Of a DNA stretch of 64,000 nucleotides, positions 26,814 to 34,559 are shown piece after piece. Each line of letters starts with the position of its first letter. The first letter of the stretch is position 1. Both the position numbers and the translations under genes were made by a program. Source of the DNA: Pseudanabaena sp. FACHB-2040 (GTDB lineage Bacteria > Cyanobacteriota > Cyanobacteriia > Phormidesmidales > Phormidesmidaceae); NCBI RefSeq assembly GCF_014696715.1, contig NZ_JACJQO010000002.1, forward strand, positions 124,001 to 188,000, given 5' to 3'. Under the pieces are notes generated by a model. It saw only the letters and a program-made list of their open reading frames with translations. It ran no database searches and was not told where the DNA came from.

Positions 26814-28367
26814 CTACGATTGAGTTGCTTTGTCTAAGGCGGCAGCAACCTGATGGTAAATATCTTCGGCTTGCTGAGGGCTGTTGCCAATGCTGGTAAT
26901 GCCAAGTTTGCCGTACTCCGACAGGCAGCCCATCAGGTGAAAAGCTGCGCCAGTGCCGTTGATGGAGTTGAAGTGCAGCCGTTCTGCCACGATGATATCC
27001 ATCAGGTCGCTGGGCAGCAGCCCTCGGTAAGACTCGTTTTGCAGGTTGTCTGAAGCACGGTAGTACTTTGCCTGACCCTGCCGGGTGTAAAACAGGCCAT
27101 CAGCAAGGTTGTAGCTGCCTTCAGTTAGCAGCTTCAGAGCCATAAAAGGGTGGGTAGTACCGCCTTTGCGGAGGTTAATTTCGATCGCATAGAGCTTCCA
27201 GGGCTCAGGACTGCCGGGGGGCTGTTTGACAGCAATAAAATCTACTCCGTAGCGCTCTAACGCTCCCTTGGCGGCAAGCTGTTCACCCACTAAGCGCCCC
27301 ATCTCCTGAATCTCTAGCCGATAAGCGGCATCGGCCGGGAAGGAGCAGCCCAGAAAAATCTGGCCGTCTGGCCCACCTAGGATTTGGTCGTGGGTAGAGA
27401 GCATTTCTACCTCGCCAAAGGGAGTAATACGCCCCTGAGCACTGGGGGAGAGCTTTTCGTCACCCTCGATAAAGGCTTCTGCGATCGCACCTAAATCCCC
27501 AACCTTGAGGTAGAAATTTTCCCACGTCTCGGTTTCGCACTGGAAGCGCAGCTCTGGCAGCACCGAGCGTAGAGTAGAGAGGCGCTCTCGATGGCTAGCG
27601 GCACCAGGGGCAATGTCAGTAAGCGATCGCAAGTCCAGCAGCGCGTTACCCTCTCCAGAGAAGCCCTGATTGAGCTTGATCACCATCCGCTTCAGGTCAG
27701 GCTGACGTTCCCAGACATCAGAGATCGCCTGGGCTAGATCCTCCTGGGTGTGCACCAGTTCGCTGCCGTCGGGGTGAGGAATACCGCAGGCCGCAAAAAT
27801 CTCGCGACTGCCGCTCTTAGTGCCCCAGTAGAGCAAATCTGGGTCCAGGGCCAGCAGGGGAATGTCTAGTGCTAGGGCCAGCTGGCGCTCTAACTCAGTA
27901 GAGTTGTAGCAGACCATATAAGCCTGCTCAGGATTTAAAGTCTTGCGGATCTTCTCCAGTAGCCGAGGCCGATCTAGAAGCTTTTGCGAGAGCGGCTTTT
28001 TAGAAGCATCGTAGGCGGCAAAAAGCTCGAGCCGGTTGCGGGCATGGGAGCTGGGAATGCCCGGTAGCAGCTCCAGATAGTAGTCCACAATGCTGGGATG
28101 CAGCGGTTGAGACGTAACATACACCAGCCGCGTGTTGGGATTGCGCAGCCGGATCAGCGAAAACAGCAGCCGCTCCTCGTAGTAGTGCACCCCAGCAATC
28201 TTTTGCAGCTCCTCCTGATCCATGCTGAGGGAAGGCACCACCAGGATCTGGCGCTCCTGATCATCGAAATCATCCGCAGGCAGCCAGCGCTGCCGCAGCT
28301 GAGTCTGCAGCTGCCTAAATCGAGTGGCCTGATCCAACTCAGGGTAAGAGGGTGCGTTAATAATCAT
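26814..28367 (-). CDS. ATP-grasp ligase related to peptide ligase PGM1
   Basis: The 517-residue soluble protein resembles the cyanobacterial PGM1-related ATP-grasp family. The N-terminal half contains ILVVPSLSMDQEELQKIAGVHYYEERLL. The ATP-grasp part begins with the lysine strand RMVIKLNQGFSGEGNALL, where SGEG is the small nucleotide loop, and ends with WKLYAIEINLRKGGTTHPF, carrying the metal-binding E-x-N. The last 100 residues may form the PGM1 C-terminal domain. ATP-grasp ligases join a carboxylate to an amine, but substrates are unknown here. No peptide precursor gene is evident nearby. Confidence 0.75.
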   Translation of the reverse strand: MIINAPSYPELDQATRFRQLQTQLRQRWLPADDFDDQERQILVVPSLSMDQEELQKIAGVHYYEERLLFSLIRLRNPNTRLVYVTSQPLHPSIVDYYLELLPGIPSSHARNRLELFAAYDASKKPLSQKLLDRPRLLEKIRKTLNPEQAYMVCYNSTELERQLALALDIPLLALDPDLLYWGTKSGSREIFAACGIPHPDGSELVHTQEDLAQAISDVWERQPDLKRMVIKLNQGFSGEGNALLDLRSLTDIAPGAASHRERLSTLRSVLPELRFQCETETWENFYLKVGDLGAIAEAFIEGDEKLSPSAQGRITPFGEVEMLSTHDQILGGPDGQIFLGCSFPADAAYRLEIQEMGRLVGEQLAAKGALERYGVDFIAVKQPPGSPEPWKLYAIEINLRKGGTTHPFMALKLLTEGSYNLADGLFYTRQGQAKYYRASDNLQNESYRGLLPSDLMDIIVAERLHFNSINGTGAAFHLMGCLSEYGKLGITSIGNSPQQAEDIYHQVAAALDKATQS

Positions 28368-28502
28368 GGGCCTGTGGGCCTACCTCATGCGAACCTGTCA
28401 GCGTAGGTCCCATCGGGTGAGACTGCTATGCAAAGAGTATAGGCGAAACGTAAGCCTGGCAGGCGTTTAGAGCAGCCCTCTAGTTAACAACTCGTCACAA
28501 AC

Positions 28503-28532
28503 GAAAAAGGAAGGAACCGTTAAGTTCCTTCC
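28503..28532 (-). terminator. Intrinsic terminator of sigF
   Basis: A perfect 9-bp stem (28509-28517 with 28524-28532, GGAAGGAAC and complement) with a six-base loop is followed on the minus strand by CTTTTTCG. It lies about 48 bases beyond the sigF stop. Confidence 0.85.
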
Positions 28533-28579
28533 GAGTCGATGCTGACACACCCTGGCAAGCTGGAGATGTCTTGAAATGC

Positions 28580-29365
28580 TTAGGAGTCAGACTGTGCGGC
28601 TTGGGGCTGTAGATAAGCCACCATCTGGTCAATGCCGCGTTGAATTCTACGAGTGACCGTCATTGGGCTAACCCCAATTTTTTCAGCGACTTCCTTGCGA
28701 GATAGGCCGTTGAAGAAGACAAATTCAATGGCAGAGCGGGTTTTGTCTTCTAGCTGATTGAGAGCCCGCTGAAGCTGCTGGCGGTCTTCTTCAAGCAGCT
28801 GTAAGAGCTGATAGTGGGTATCGGGCAGCGTATCGCCCAACGTGATAGAGGAATCTACCTGCTGGCTCACGGTTGCATCGAGGCTGAGGGGCAGACGGTT
28901 TCTATGAGCCATTTTGACTTCGCGCCACTCTTCGACGGCAACCCCCATGGCCTGGGCCACTTCAAAATCATTGGGGGTGCGGCCTAGCTCTCGGGTAAGC
29001 TCGCTCTGAACTTTTTGGGCCTCTTTTTGTAGATCTTGCCAGCGGCGGGGAATCTTAACAGTGGTGCCCCGGTCTCTCAGGTAGTGGAGCATTTCACCCC
29101 GGATATAGGGAACCGCGAAGGAGCTAAAGGCACACCCCTGCCCGGGATTGAACCGCTCAATGGCACGAATCAGGCCGATAAAGCCAATTTGCTCTAGGTC
29201 CTCGTAGGGTTCAGAACACTGATGGCTGACTCGGTGAGCAATCTTACGGACTAGACCGGCATTCAACCGCACCAGCTTGTTACGCAGGGGTACAGAGGGA
29301 GCCTGCTTGTACTCCATGAGTAGTTCCATACCATGGGAGCGGAGGGCAGAAGTTTCAGTAGCCAT
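28580..29365 (-). CDS. sigF: Group 3 RNA polymerase sigma factor, SigF type
   Basis: The 261-residue protein has the sigma-70 group 3 layout. Region 2 includes YEDLEQIGFIGLIRAIERFNPGQGCAFSSFAVPYIRGEM, region 3 includes LTRELGRTPNDFEVAQAMGV, and the region 4 helix-turn-helix is GLSRKEVAEKIGVSPMTVTRRIQRG. There is no region 1.1. In Synechocystis SigF drives pilA and motility genes, and its targets here cannot be seen. The gene has its own terminator and a 390-base upstream spacer, consistent with independent regulation. Confidence 0.9.
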   Translation of the reverse strand: MATETSALRSHGMELLMEYKQAPSVPLRNKLVRLNAGLVRKIAHRVSHQCSEPYEDLEQIGFIGLIRAIERFNPGQGCAFSSFAVPYIRGEMLHYLRDRGTTVKIPRRWQDLQKEAQKVQSELTRELGRTPNDFEVAQAMGVAVEEWREVKMAHRNRLPLSLDATVSQQVDSSITLGDTLPDTHYQLLQLLEEDRQQLQRALNQLEDKTRSAIEFVFFNGLSRKEVAEKIGVSPMTVTRRIQRGIDQMVAYLQPQAAQSDS

Positions 29366-29759
29366 ATCGGTGTGTCCTTGGGAGAGCGAGTCATCGAGAA
29401 CTGTATCTATTCTCGGGAGTGGCCCTGCTCAGCACCATCGTTAATACACGGTAGTCCTAACGCCTCTATCGAAAGAAATACGTGATAACACGGGGATGCT
29501 CTCAGTGAAGTATCGTGGCCAAAGACGTCTAGAAGGCTGCTAGGACTCGCAGAAATACTAGAGGAGCTACTCTAAGACTGTGCTAAACCCCAGAAAATCA
29601 GGCACTTAGAGGAGAGCACCCTAGAATCTGTGGGCGGTCGCGGTAAGCTAGAAACGTTAGTAACAAAATCGCAATAGTTATTTGCGAGGATTGTCTTCAG
29701 GGGGCAATGGTCCTCTGGGAGCATCGCAGCCCTACCCAGTTTCCTGTTCCATTTACCGT
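29366..29759. other. Divergent intergenic region between sigF and the HAD gene
   Basis: This spacer should hold the sigF promoter on the minus strand and the promoter of the HAD-oxygenase pair on the plus strand. A short inverted repeat CGAGAA...TTCTCG (about 29394-29414) lies close upstream of sigF. The HAD frame stays open 26 codons upstream of its ATG (from 29682), but that extension is not family-like. Nothing else is recognised. Confidence 0.4.
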
Positions 29760-30491
29760 ATGCCTCTCAAAGCGGTTCTGCTTGACTTCAATGGCATTGT
29801 CATTAACGACGAGGGCCTACATAAGTACCTGATTGAGCAGCTGCTTTTGGAAGAAAATTTGCGGCCTGACTCAGCAGAGTACAACTTGGTGTGCCTAGGC
29901 CGGAGCGATCGCGCCTGTGTTGCAGACATCCTAAGCCGCCGAGGTCGCCTGGTTACCGATGCTTACCTCGATCAGCTGCTAGAGAAAAAATCAGCCAACT
30001 ACCGCATTGAGATGGCAACCCTAGACCAGCTGCCCCTGTATCCTGGCCTGGATGATTTGATTTTCCGGATCCGAGCAGCCCAGCTCAAGCTGGCGGTTGT
30101 ATCAGGAGCCCGCCGATCTGAGATTGAGTGGGTGCTTGAGAAAATCGGTCTGAGGCAGACTGTCTCCGTGATTGTCTCCTGTGATGATATTTCTGTAAAA
30201 GCCAGCAAGCCAGCCCCAGACGGGTATTTAATGGCAATCGAGCAGCTAAATCAGCACTTTTCTGAATTGGCTTTAAAACCCGCTGACTGTCTCGCCATTG
30301 AAGACTCCTTTGCCGGAATTGAGGCTGCTAAGCAGGCGGGGGTGCCAGTGATGGGCGTAGCTCACACCTACCCATACCAGATGATTCATCGGCGGGCGAC
30401 TTGGGTCGTAGATTATCTCAGTGAAATTGACCTGGACTGGCTGCGGCGCTGGTATGAGCCCACCCTGAACCCTATCGGCAGTCAAGGTTAA
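29760..30491 (+). CDS. HAD-superfamily hydrolase, beta-phosphoglucomutase-like, with D-x-N active site
   Basis: The protein (243 residues from the ATG at 29760) has the HAD fold. Motif I reads LLDFNGIVINDEGLHK, so nucleophile D9 is present but the usual acid/base aspartate is N11. Motif II is VVSGARRSE, motif III lysine is in ISVKASKPAPDGY and motif IV is AIEDSFAGIEAAKQAG, all as in the beta-PGM subfamily. The cap helices after motif I are present. The Asp to Asn change should weaken classical phosphatase turnover. It is followed after three bases by a 2OG oxygenase gene. Confidence 0.82.
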   Translation: MPLKAVLLDFNGIVINDEGLHKYLIEQLLLEENLRPDSAEYNLVCLGRSDRACVADILSRRGRLVTDAYLDQLLEKKSANYRIEMATLDQLPLYPGLDDLIFRIRAAQLKLAVVSGARRSEIEWVLEKIGLRQTVSVIVSCDDISVKASKPAPDGYLMAIEQLNQHFSELALKPADCLAIEDSFAGIEAAKQAGVPVMGVAHTYPYQMIHRRATWVVDYLSEIDLDWLRRWYEPTLNPIGSQG

Positions 30492-30494
30492 GCA

Positions 30495-31484
30495 ATGGAA
30501 ATTCCCGTTATCGACTTCAGATGCTTCAGGGTGCCGGCAACTTTCCCGCGCAGGGCAGGCCAGCCGACTCAGAGCGATAAATTCGATGAATTCGCTTGCC
30601 AAACCATCGCTAATCAAGTCGCTCAAGCCTGCCAGTCAATGGGTTTCTTTTACCTGATTGGGCACGATATCTCCTCTGAGCAAAGAGCAGCGGCCTTTAA
30701 AGAATCGGCTCGGTTCTTTCAGCTTCCGCCTGAGGAAAAAAGCGCGCTCAGCTGGTCTTCCACAGAAAGCAACTTGGGATATGTAGGGGTAGGGAGAGAG
30801 AGCCTGAACCCTGGCCAGACTATAGATCTCAAAGAAGCGTTTAATATCGGTTCTGACAATAATCCGGGCAACCCCAATCGCTGGCCGCCGGCGTTGCCCT
30901 CTTTTCGAGAAACTCTGCAAGCCTTCTATCAAAGCGCGAATAATTTGGCCTGGCAGGTTTTACAGGCCCTGGCTCTAGCCTTACAGCTACCGAAAGATTT
31001 CTTTGTCAAACACCATCAGCAACCTGCCCATACCCTGCGTCTGCTGCACTATCCACCCTACGATTCGCTTGCGGCTCAAACGCTTGAGGGTGAACATATT
31101 CGAGCCGGGGAGCACAGCGACTATGGCAGCATTACCCTGCTTTTTCAAGATGCCCAGAGCGGCCTACAGGTAAAGACCCCAGCTGGAGAGTGGATCGCAG
31201 CCACGCCCAAGGGCGACGCGGTATTGGTAAACCTAGGAGATCTGATGCAGCGCTGGAGCAATGATCGCTTTCGCTCAACGCCACATCGGGTTGTGCTGCC
31301 GACGGGTGCGGCTGTAAGCCAATCCCGCTATTCTATGGCGCTGTTTTGCGATCCTGATCCGCAAACGCTGGTGACGGCTGTGGCCGACTTAAATGGCTCC
31401 CAGAGCAACTTTCTAGACAAGCCTCAGTATGAGCCAATCACAGCCGGGGATTACCTGAAGAGCCGCCTGCAGGCAACTTACTGA
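30495..31484 (+). CDS. 2-oxoglutarate/Fe(II)-dependent dioxygenase, isopenicillin N synthase family
   Basis: The 329-residue protein has the IPNS-type N-terminal domain (MEIPVIDFRCF; ACQSMGFFYLIGHDIS) and the double-stranded beta-helix. The iron ligands are H207 and D209 (GEHSDYGSITLLF) and H264 (STPHRVVL). R278 in SRYSMALF should bind 2-oxoglutarate. All catalytic residues are intact. Cyanobacterial relatives are usually of unknown substrate. The three-base gap to the HAD gene indicates one operon, so the two may modify the same metabolite. The frame remains open for about 55 codons after the stop without a start codon. Confidence 0.88.
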   Translation: MEIPVIDFRCFRVPATFPRRAGQPTQSDKFDEFACQTIANQVAQACQSMGFFYLIGHDISSEQRAAAFKESARFFQLPPEEKSALSWSSTESNLGYVGVGRESLNPGQTIDLKEAFNIGSDNNPGNPNRWPPALPSFRETLQAFYQSANNLAWQVLQALALALQLPKDFFVKHHQQPAHTLRLLHYPPYDSLAAQTLEGEHIRAGEHSDYGSITLLFQDAQSGLQVKTPAGEWIAATPKGDAVLVNLGDLMQRWSNDRFRSTPHRVVLPTGAAVSQSRYSMALFCDPDPQTLVTAVADLNGSQSNFLDKPQYEPITAGDYLKSRLQATY

Positions 31485-31663
31485 TCCTCAGGAGGAGATT
31501 CGAGGGGCGTACTCGATTCTCTGGCGATTGATAGATGGGCTAAAGCTGACCCTAAAGTTACGGTTACCCCAGTAGTCAGTGATCAGCTCAAAAGCCTGGG
31601 AGCGCACGATACCGGCTATTTTGAGAGACTCACTGGCGCTGTGCAGTTTTAGGAAGGTACTTT

Positions 31664-32149
31664 ATGGCTTATACCAACGCAGTTAATAACACCGATAACG
31701 CCCTTGAAAATTTTCGGCAGTTGGGCACTGATGAACAGCTTGCCTGGCTATGGTTTGTTTATGAGCAAATGGGCGATGCGGTTACGCCAGCTGCTCCCGG
31801 TGCGGCGTCTCCTGAGATTGCAGGGGGTCTGTTTGAGCAAGTGAAGGAGCAGTCTCACGAGCAGCAGCTCGATACGATGCGTGCGATCGCAAACCGCGAT
31901 GCCAACAACCAGATCTGTCGTGAGTATGGATCTCTCAGTGCCAACACCAAACTAGCTTTCTGGTTCTTCCTGTCCTGCGGGATGGATGAAGGCACCATCA
32001 TCCCTATGCCCGATGACTATAAGATGTCTGACGAAGGTCAGAACTTGCTGTCAGCCCTAGAGTCAATGGAGCTGGAGCAGCAAATCCGCGTACTGCGCGA
32101 TGCAGTCGCTGGGATGGGGGCTGAGCCTGCTGCCGGAGCAGCAATTTAA
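31664..32149 (+). CDS. Helical carotenoid protein (OCP N-terminal domain paralogue)
   Basis: The 161-residue, all-helical protein matches the N-terminal carotenoid-binding domain of the orange carotenoid protein and lacks the NTF2-like C-terminal domain. Conserved features are LAWLWFVYEQMG with Y33 (equivalent to OCP Y44), TPAAPGAASPEIAGG, and LSANTKLAFWFFLSCGMDEGT with W100 (equivalent to W110). Helical carotenoid proteins quench singlet oxygen or phycobilisome excitation, depending on clade. It is cytosolic and stromal-side. The gene has its own terminator. No OCP C-terminal homologue or FRP is near. Confidence 0.92.
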   Translation: MAYTNAVNNTDNALENFRQLGTDEQLAWLWFVYEQMGDAVTPAAPGAASPEIAGGLFEQVKEQSHEQQLDTMRAIANRDANNQICREYGSLSANTKLAFWFFLSCGMDEGTIIPMPDDYKMSDEGQNLLSALESMELEQQIRVLRDAVAGMGAEPAAGAAI

Positions 32150-32174
32150 TTTCATTCATTAGTACTTGTAATAG

Positions 32175-32212
32175 GCGGGCGCATCCCTTGAGGATGCGCC
32201 CGCTATTTTTTG
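32175..32212 (+). terminator. Intrinsic terminator of the helical carotenoid protein gene
   Basis: A 12-bp GC-rich perfect stem (32175-32186 with 32192-32203), a five-base loop, and TATTTTTTG immediately after it form a canonical Rho-independent terminator 26 bases past the stop. Confidence 0.93.
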
Positions 32213-32270
32213 CGCTGAGCTTAATTGGCTTTGAGGGGATAAGTAGGAGAAAGGCCTAATTTCTCGTTTC

Positions 32271-32299
32271 TTGGAATTGCCGTATTTTTAATGTAGTAT
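32271..32299 (+). promoter_or_regulatory. Candidate promoter of the ABC-F gene
   Basis: TTGGAA (32271-32276) and TAGTAT (32294-32299) are separated by 17 bases in an AT-rich stretch. If used, transcripts would carry a leader of about 145 bases before the ABC-F start codon. Confidence 0.45.
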
Positions 32300-32385
32300 A
32301 TTATGTAGCATTAGTTTTTGAGTTTTCAAACCAGCCATGAGCCTGATCTCTGCATAGCCTGGCTAAACGTGCCTGAGAGTTTCAA

Positions 32386-32436
32386 ATGACGGAGCTTAGC
32401 TGCTCCGCGCAAGCTTCATTCACTCTAATTTCATAG
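32386..32436 (+). CDS. Possible 16-residue leader peptide of the ABC-F gene
   Basis: ATG at 32386 opens a frame reading MTELSCSAQASFTLIS, ending 16 bases before the ABC-F ATG. A 6-bp hairpin (CGGAGC...GCTCCG, 32390-32407) lies inside it. Leader peptides with ribosome-stalling control are known for several ABC-F antibiotic-resistance genes; that role here is inference, and the frame may be chance. Confidence 0.25.
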   Translation: MTELSCSAQASFTLIS

Positions 32437-32452
32437 CTATAAGGAGGTCTTG

Positions 32453-34057
32453 ATGCCCCGGCAGCCCTACATATTGGCTGACGGCTTGGCCTACGAATTG
32501 CCGCCCGACCGCACCCTTTTTAAGCATGTGCAGGTCAGCCTTTCGGCGAGCGATCGCATTGCCTTAGTCGGCGCAAATGGCGTCGGTAAATCAACGCTGC
32601 TGCAGATTTTGGCAGGGCAGGTTGCGCCTACTACTGGTTCAGTGCAGCGCCACGGCCTAGTATATTACCTGCCCCAAATCAGCACGATCCGGCAGCACAT
32701 TAAAGAAGACACAGTTCTGAACTTTCTAACGAGTTGTTCTGAGGAATGGTGGACTATTGCCAATCTGCTAGAAACCCAGTTCAACATGTCCCTAGATTTA
32801 TCTCTGCCCCTTTCTAAACTCAGTGGTGGCGAGCTGACTAAGCTCTTCCTATCCGTCGGCCTGGCCCGTCAGCCCAATGTGCTGCTGCTAGATGAGCCGA
32901 CAAACCATCTAGACTATGCTGCGCTGGAGGAACTTCGGCAATTTTTGACGCAATTTAAGGATGCGTTTTTGATTGTTTCGCACAAGCCGTTTTTTCTAGA
33001 TCAGGTGGTTGATACTGTTTGGGAGTTGGGCCCTGAAGGGATCACGATCTACGGCGGCAATTTCTCTGCCTACCGGCAGCAGCGGCAGGCGGCGCTAGAG
33101 GCGCAGGTGCGATCGCACGAGGTTGCTCAGAAGACTCTAAAACGGGCTAAGACCAGCGCCCTGCAGGAGCAGCAGCGAGCGGCCCAGTCTCGCCGCAGCG
33201 GGCAACTCAAGGCAGGCAGTATGCCCAAAGTTGTAGCTGGAGCCCTGCAGCGAAAAGCCGAAGTCACTGCCGGAGCGCTCAAGCAAAAGCACGAAGCAGC
33301 TATTGCAGCAGCTACCCAAAAAGTGGCTGAAACTAAAGTCAGAACCCACCGGACATCGAGCATCCAGCTAGAGGAAAGCAGTCTCAAGCACAGACATTTG
33401 CTTGAGATTCAGGGAGCCGACCTGAACGTAGGCGATAGAGTGCTGTTGCGACAGATTCAACTGCACCTAGCAGCGGGGGATCGAGTTGCGATCGCAGGCG
33501 CGAACGGCTGCGGCAAATCGAGTTTGGCTAAGGCTATCTTGAACTGCTACCAGCCAAGCAGCGAAGCTTCTTTGATAGTGGGCGAGATCTTGCTAGCGCC
33601 TCAGATCAAGAGCGTGTACCTCGATCAAGCCTACGACTTGGTCAACCACGACCTTACGCTATTAGAGAATATGCAGTCAGTTAACCCCGATCTCGACTAT
33701 CAACTCATTCGCCAGCAGCTAGGGCATTTTCTTTTCTTTAATCAGGAGGTCTACAAATCAGCTTCAGTTTTGAGTGGCGGTGAGTTGGCTAGATTGGCTC
33801 TAGCCATGATCAGCATTTCTGCTATTGATTTGCTGATTTTAGATGAGCCGACCAATAACCTAGACATCGGCACAGTCGATCAGATGGTAGATGCTCTTAA
33901 TGATTATCAGGGAGCTCTCCTAGTCATCTCCCACGACCTGGATTTTCTCAGCCGGATCAACATTGGCAGCGCCTTTCAGGTGAAGGGGCAGACCCTGCAA
34001 AGGATGACGTATTTACCCAATGAGCCAGACCTCTACCACCATGAGTTGGCTCCCTGA
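32453..34057 (+). CDS. ABC-F family ribosome-associated ATPase
   Basis: The protein (534 residues from the ATG at 32453) has two ABC domains and no membrane part. Domain one has Walker A GANGVGKST, signature LSGGELTKLFLS and Walker B LLLDEPTNHLD. Domain two has GANGCGKSS, LSGGELARLALA and LLILDEPTNNLD. The linker (about 210-320) is long, basic and alanine/glutamine-rich, as expected for the P-site tRNA interaction motif. ABC-F proteins relieve stalled ribosomes or protect against antibiotics. It does not obviously match EttA, Uup or a named resistance factor. A very good AAGGAGGT site precedes the ATG. Confidence 0.9.
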   Translation: MPRQPYILADGLAYELPPDRTLFKHVQVSLSASDRIALVGANGVGKSTLLQILAGQVAPTTGSVQRHGLVYYLPQISTIRQHIKEDTVLNFLTSCSEEWWTIANLLETQFNMSLDLSLPLSKLSGGELTKLFLSVGLARQPNVLLLDEPTNHLDYAALEELRQFLTQFKDAFLIVSHKPFFLDQVVDTVWELGPEGITIYGGNFSAYRQQRQAALEAQVRSHEVAQKTLKRAKTSALQEQQRAAQSRRSGQLKAGSMPKVVAGALQRKAEVTAGALKQKHEAAIAAATQKVAETKVRTHRTSSIQLEESSLKHRHLLEIQGADLNVGDRVLLRQIQLHLAAGDRVAIAGANGCGKSSLAKAILNCYQPSSEASLIVGEILLAPQIKSVYLDQAYDLVNHDLTLLENMQSVNPDLDYQLIRQQLGHFLFFNQEVYKSASVLSGGELARLALAMISISAIDLLILDEPTNNLDIGTVDQMVDALNDYQGALLVISHDLDFLSRINIGSAFQVKGQTLQRMTYLPNEPDLYHHELAP

Positions 34058-34119
34058 GGTTGGCCCCTTGCAGCTACCTTTACAATGGGGCTGCAGGAAT
34101 AGTGGCAGGGTTTACGGCT

Positions 34120-34536
34120 ATGAATCGCTCGTGGGGAATCGGTCTGATTGCCTGGGTCCAGTTCTTTATCAGCGGGCTTTCTTTAATTACCGGAGCGCTA
34201 CTGATTTTGCTACTGACGGGCCAGGTTGAGCTATTCTCGGCTGACCTGACCCGGCTCTCACCGTTCTTTAAGGGCTTGGTGGTTGCCGGGTTTCTCATCA
34301 GCATTTTGGGTATGGTGTCTGCCGTTGGGCTGTATCAGCTAAAGCGGTGGGGCTGGGTTGGGTCTCTGCTATTTCAGGGCCTGTGCCTGCTGAACAATGG
34401 ACTGGCGCTGCTCGGGGGGCAGGCTCCCTCTTTTGGTGTGTATTTCTCAGCGACGCTATGTACGGCTATTATTGCTGGGCTCTGTCAGCCCAGCATTCGC
34501 TCTGTGGTCTTGCCTCAGCAATCTGAGGTGCTGTAA
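34120..34536 (+). CDS. Four-helix membrane protein of unknown function
   Basis: The protein (138 residues from the ATG at 34120) has four hydrophobic segments: WGIGLIAWVQFFISGLSLIT with its continuation, FFKGLVVAGFLISILGMVSA, WVGSLLFQGLCLLNNGLAL, and a last one near YFSATLCTAIIAGL. The motif VGLYQLKRWGWVGSL is typical of small DoxX/YccF-like integral proteins, but I cannot assign a family. It begins 62 bases after the ABC-F stop and may be co-transcribed. A frame extension to a TTG at 34060 is unlikely. Confidence 0.6.
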   Translation: MNRSWGIGLIAWVQFFISGLSLITGALLILLLTGQVELFSADLTRLSPFFKGLVVAGFLISILGMVSAVGLYQLKRWGWVGSLLFQGLCLLNNGLALLGGQAPSFGVYFSATLCTAIIAGLCQPSIRSVVLPQQSEVL

Positions 34537-34559
34537 CTGTCAGTTCAAACCAACTGCAT

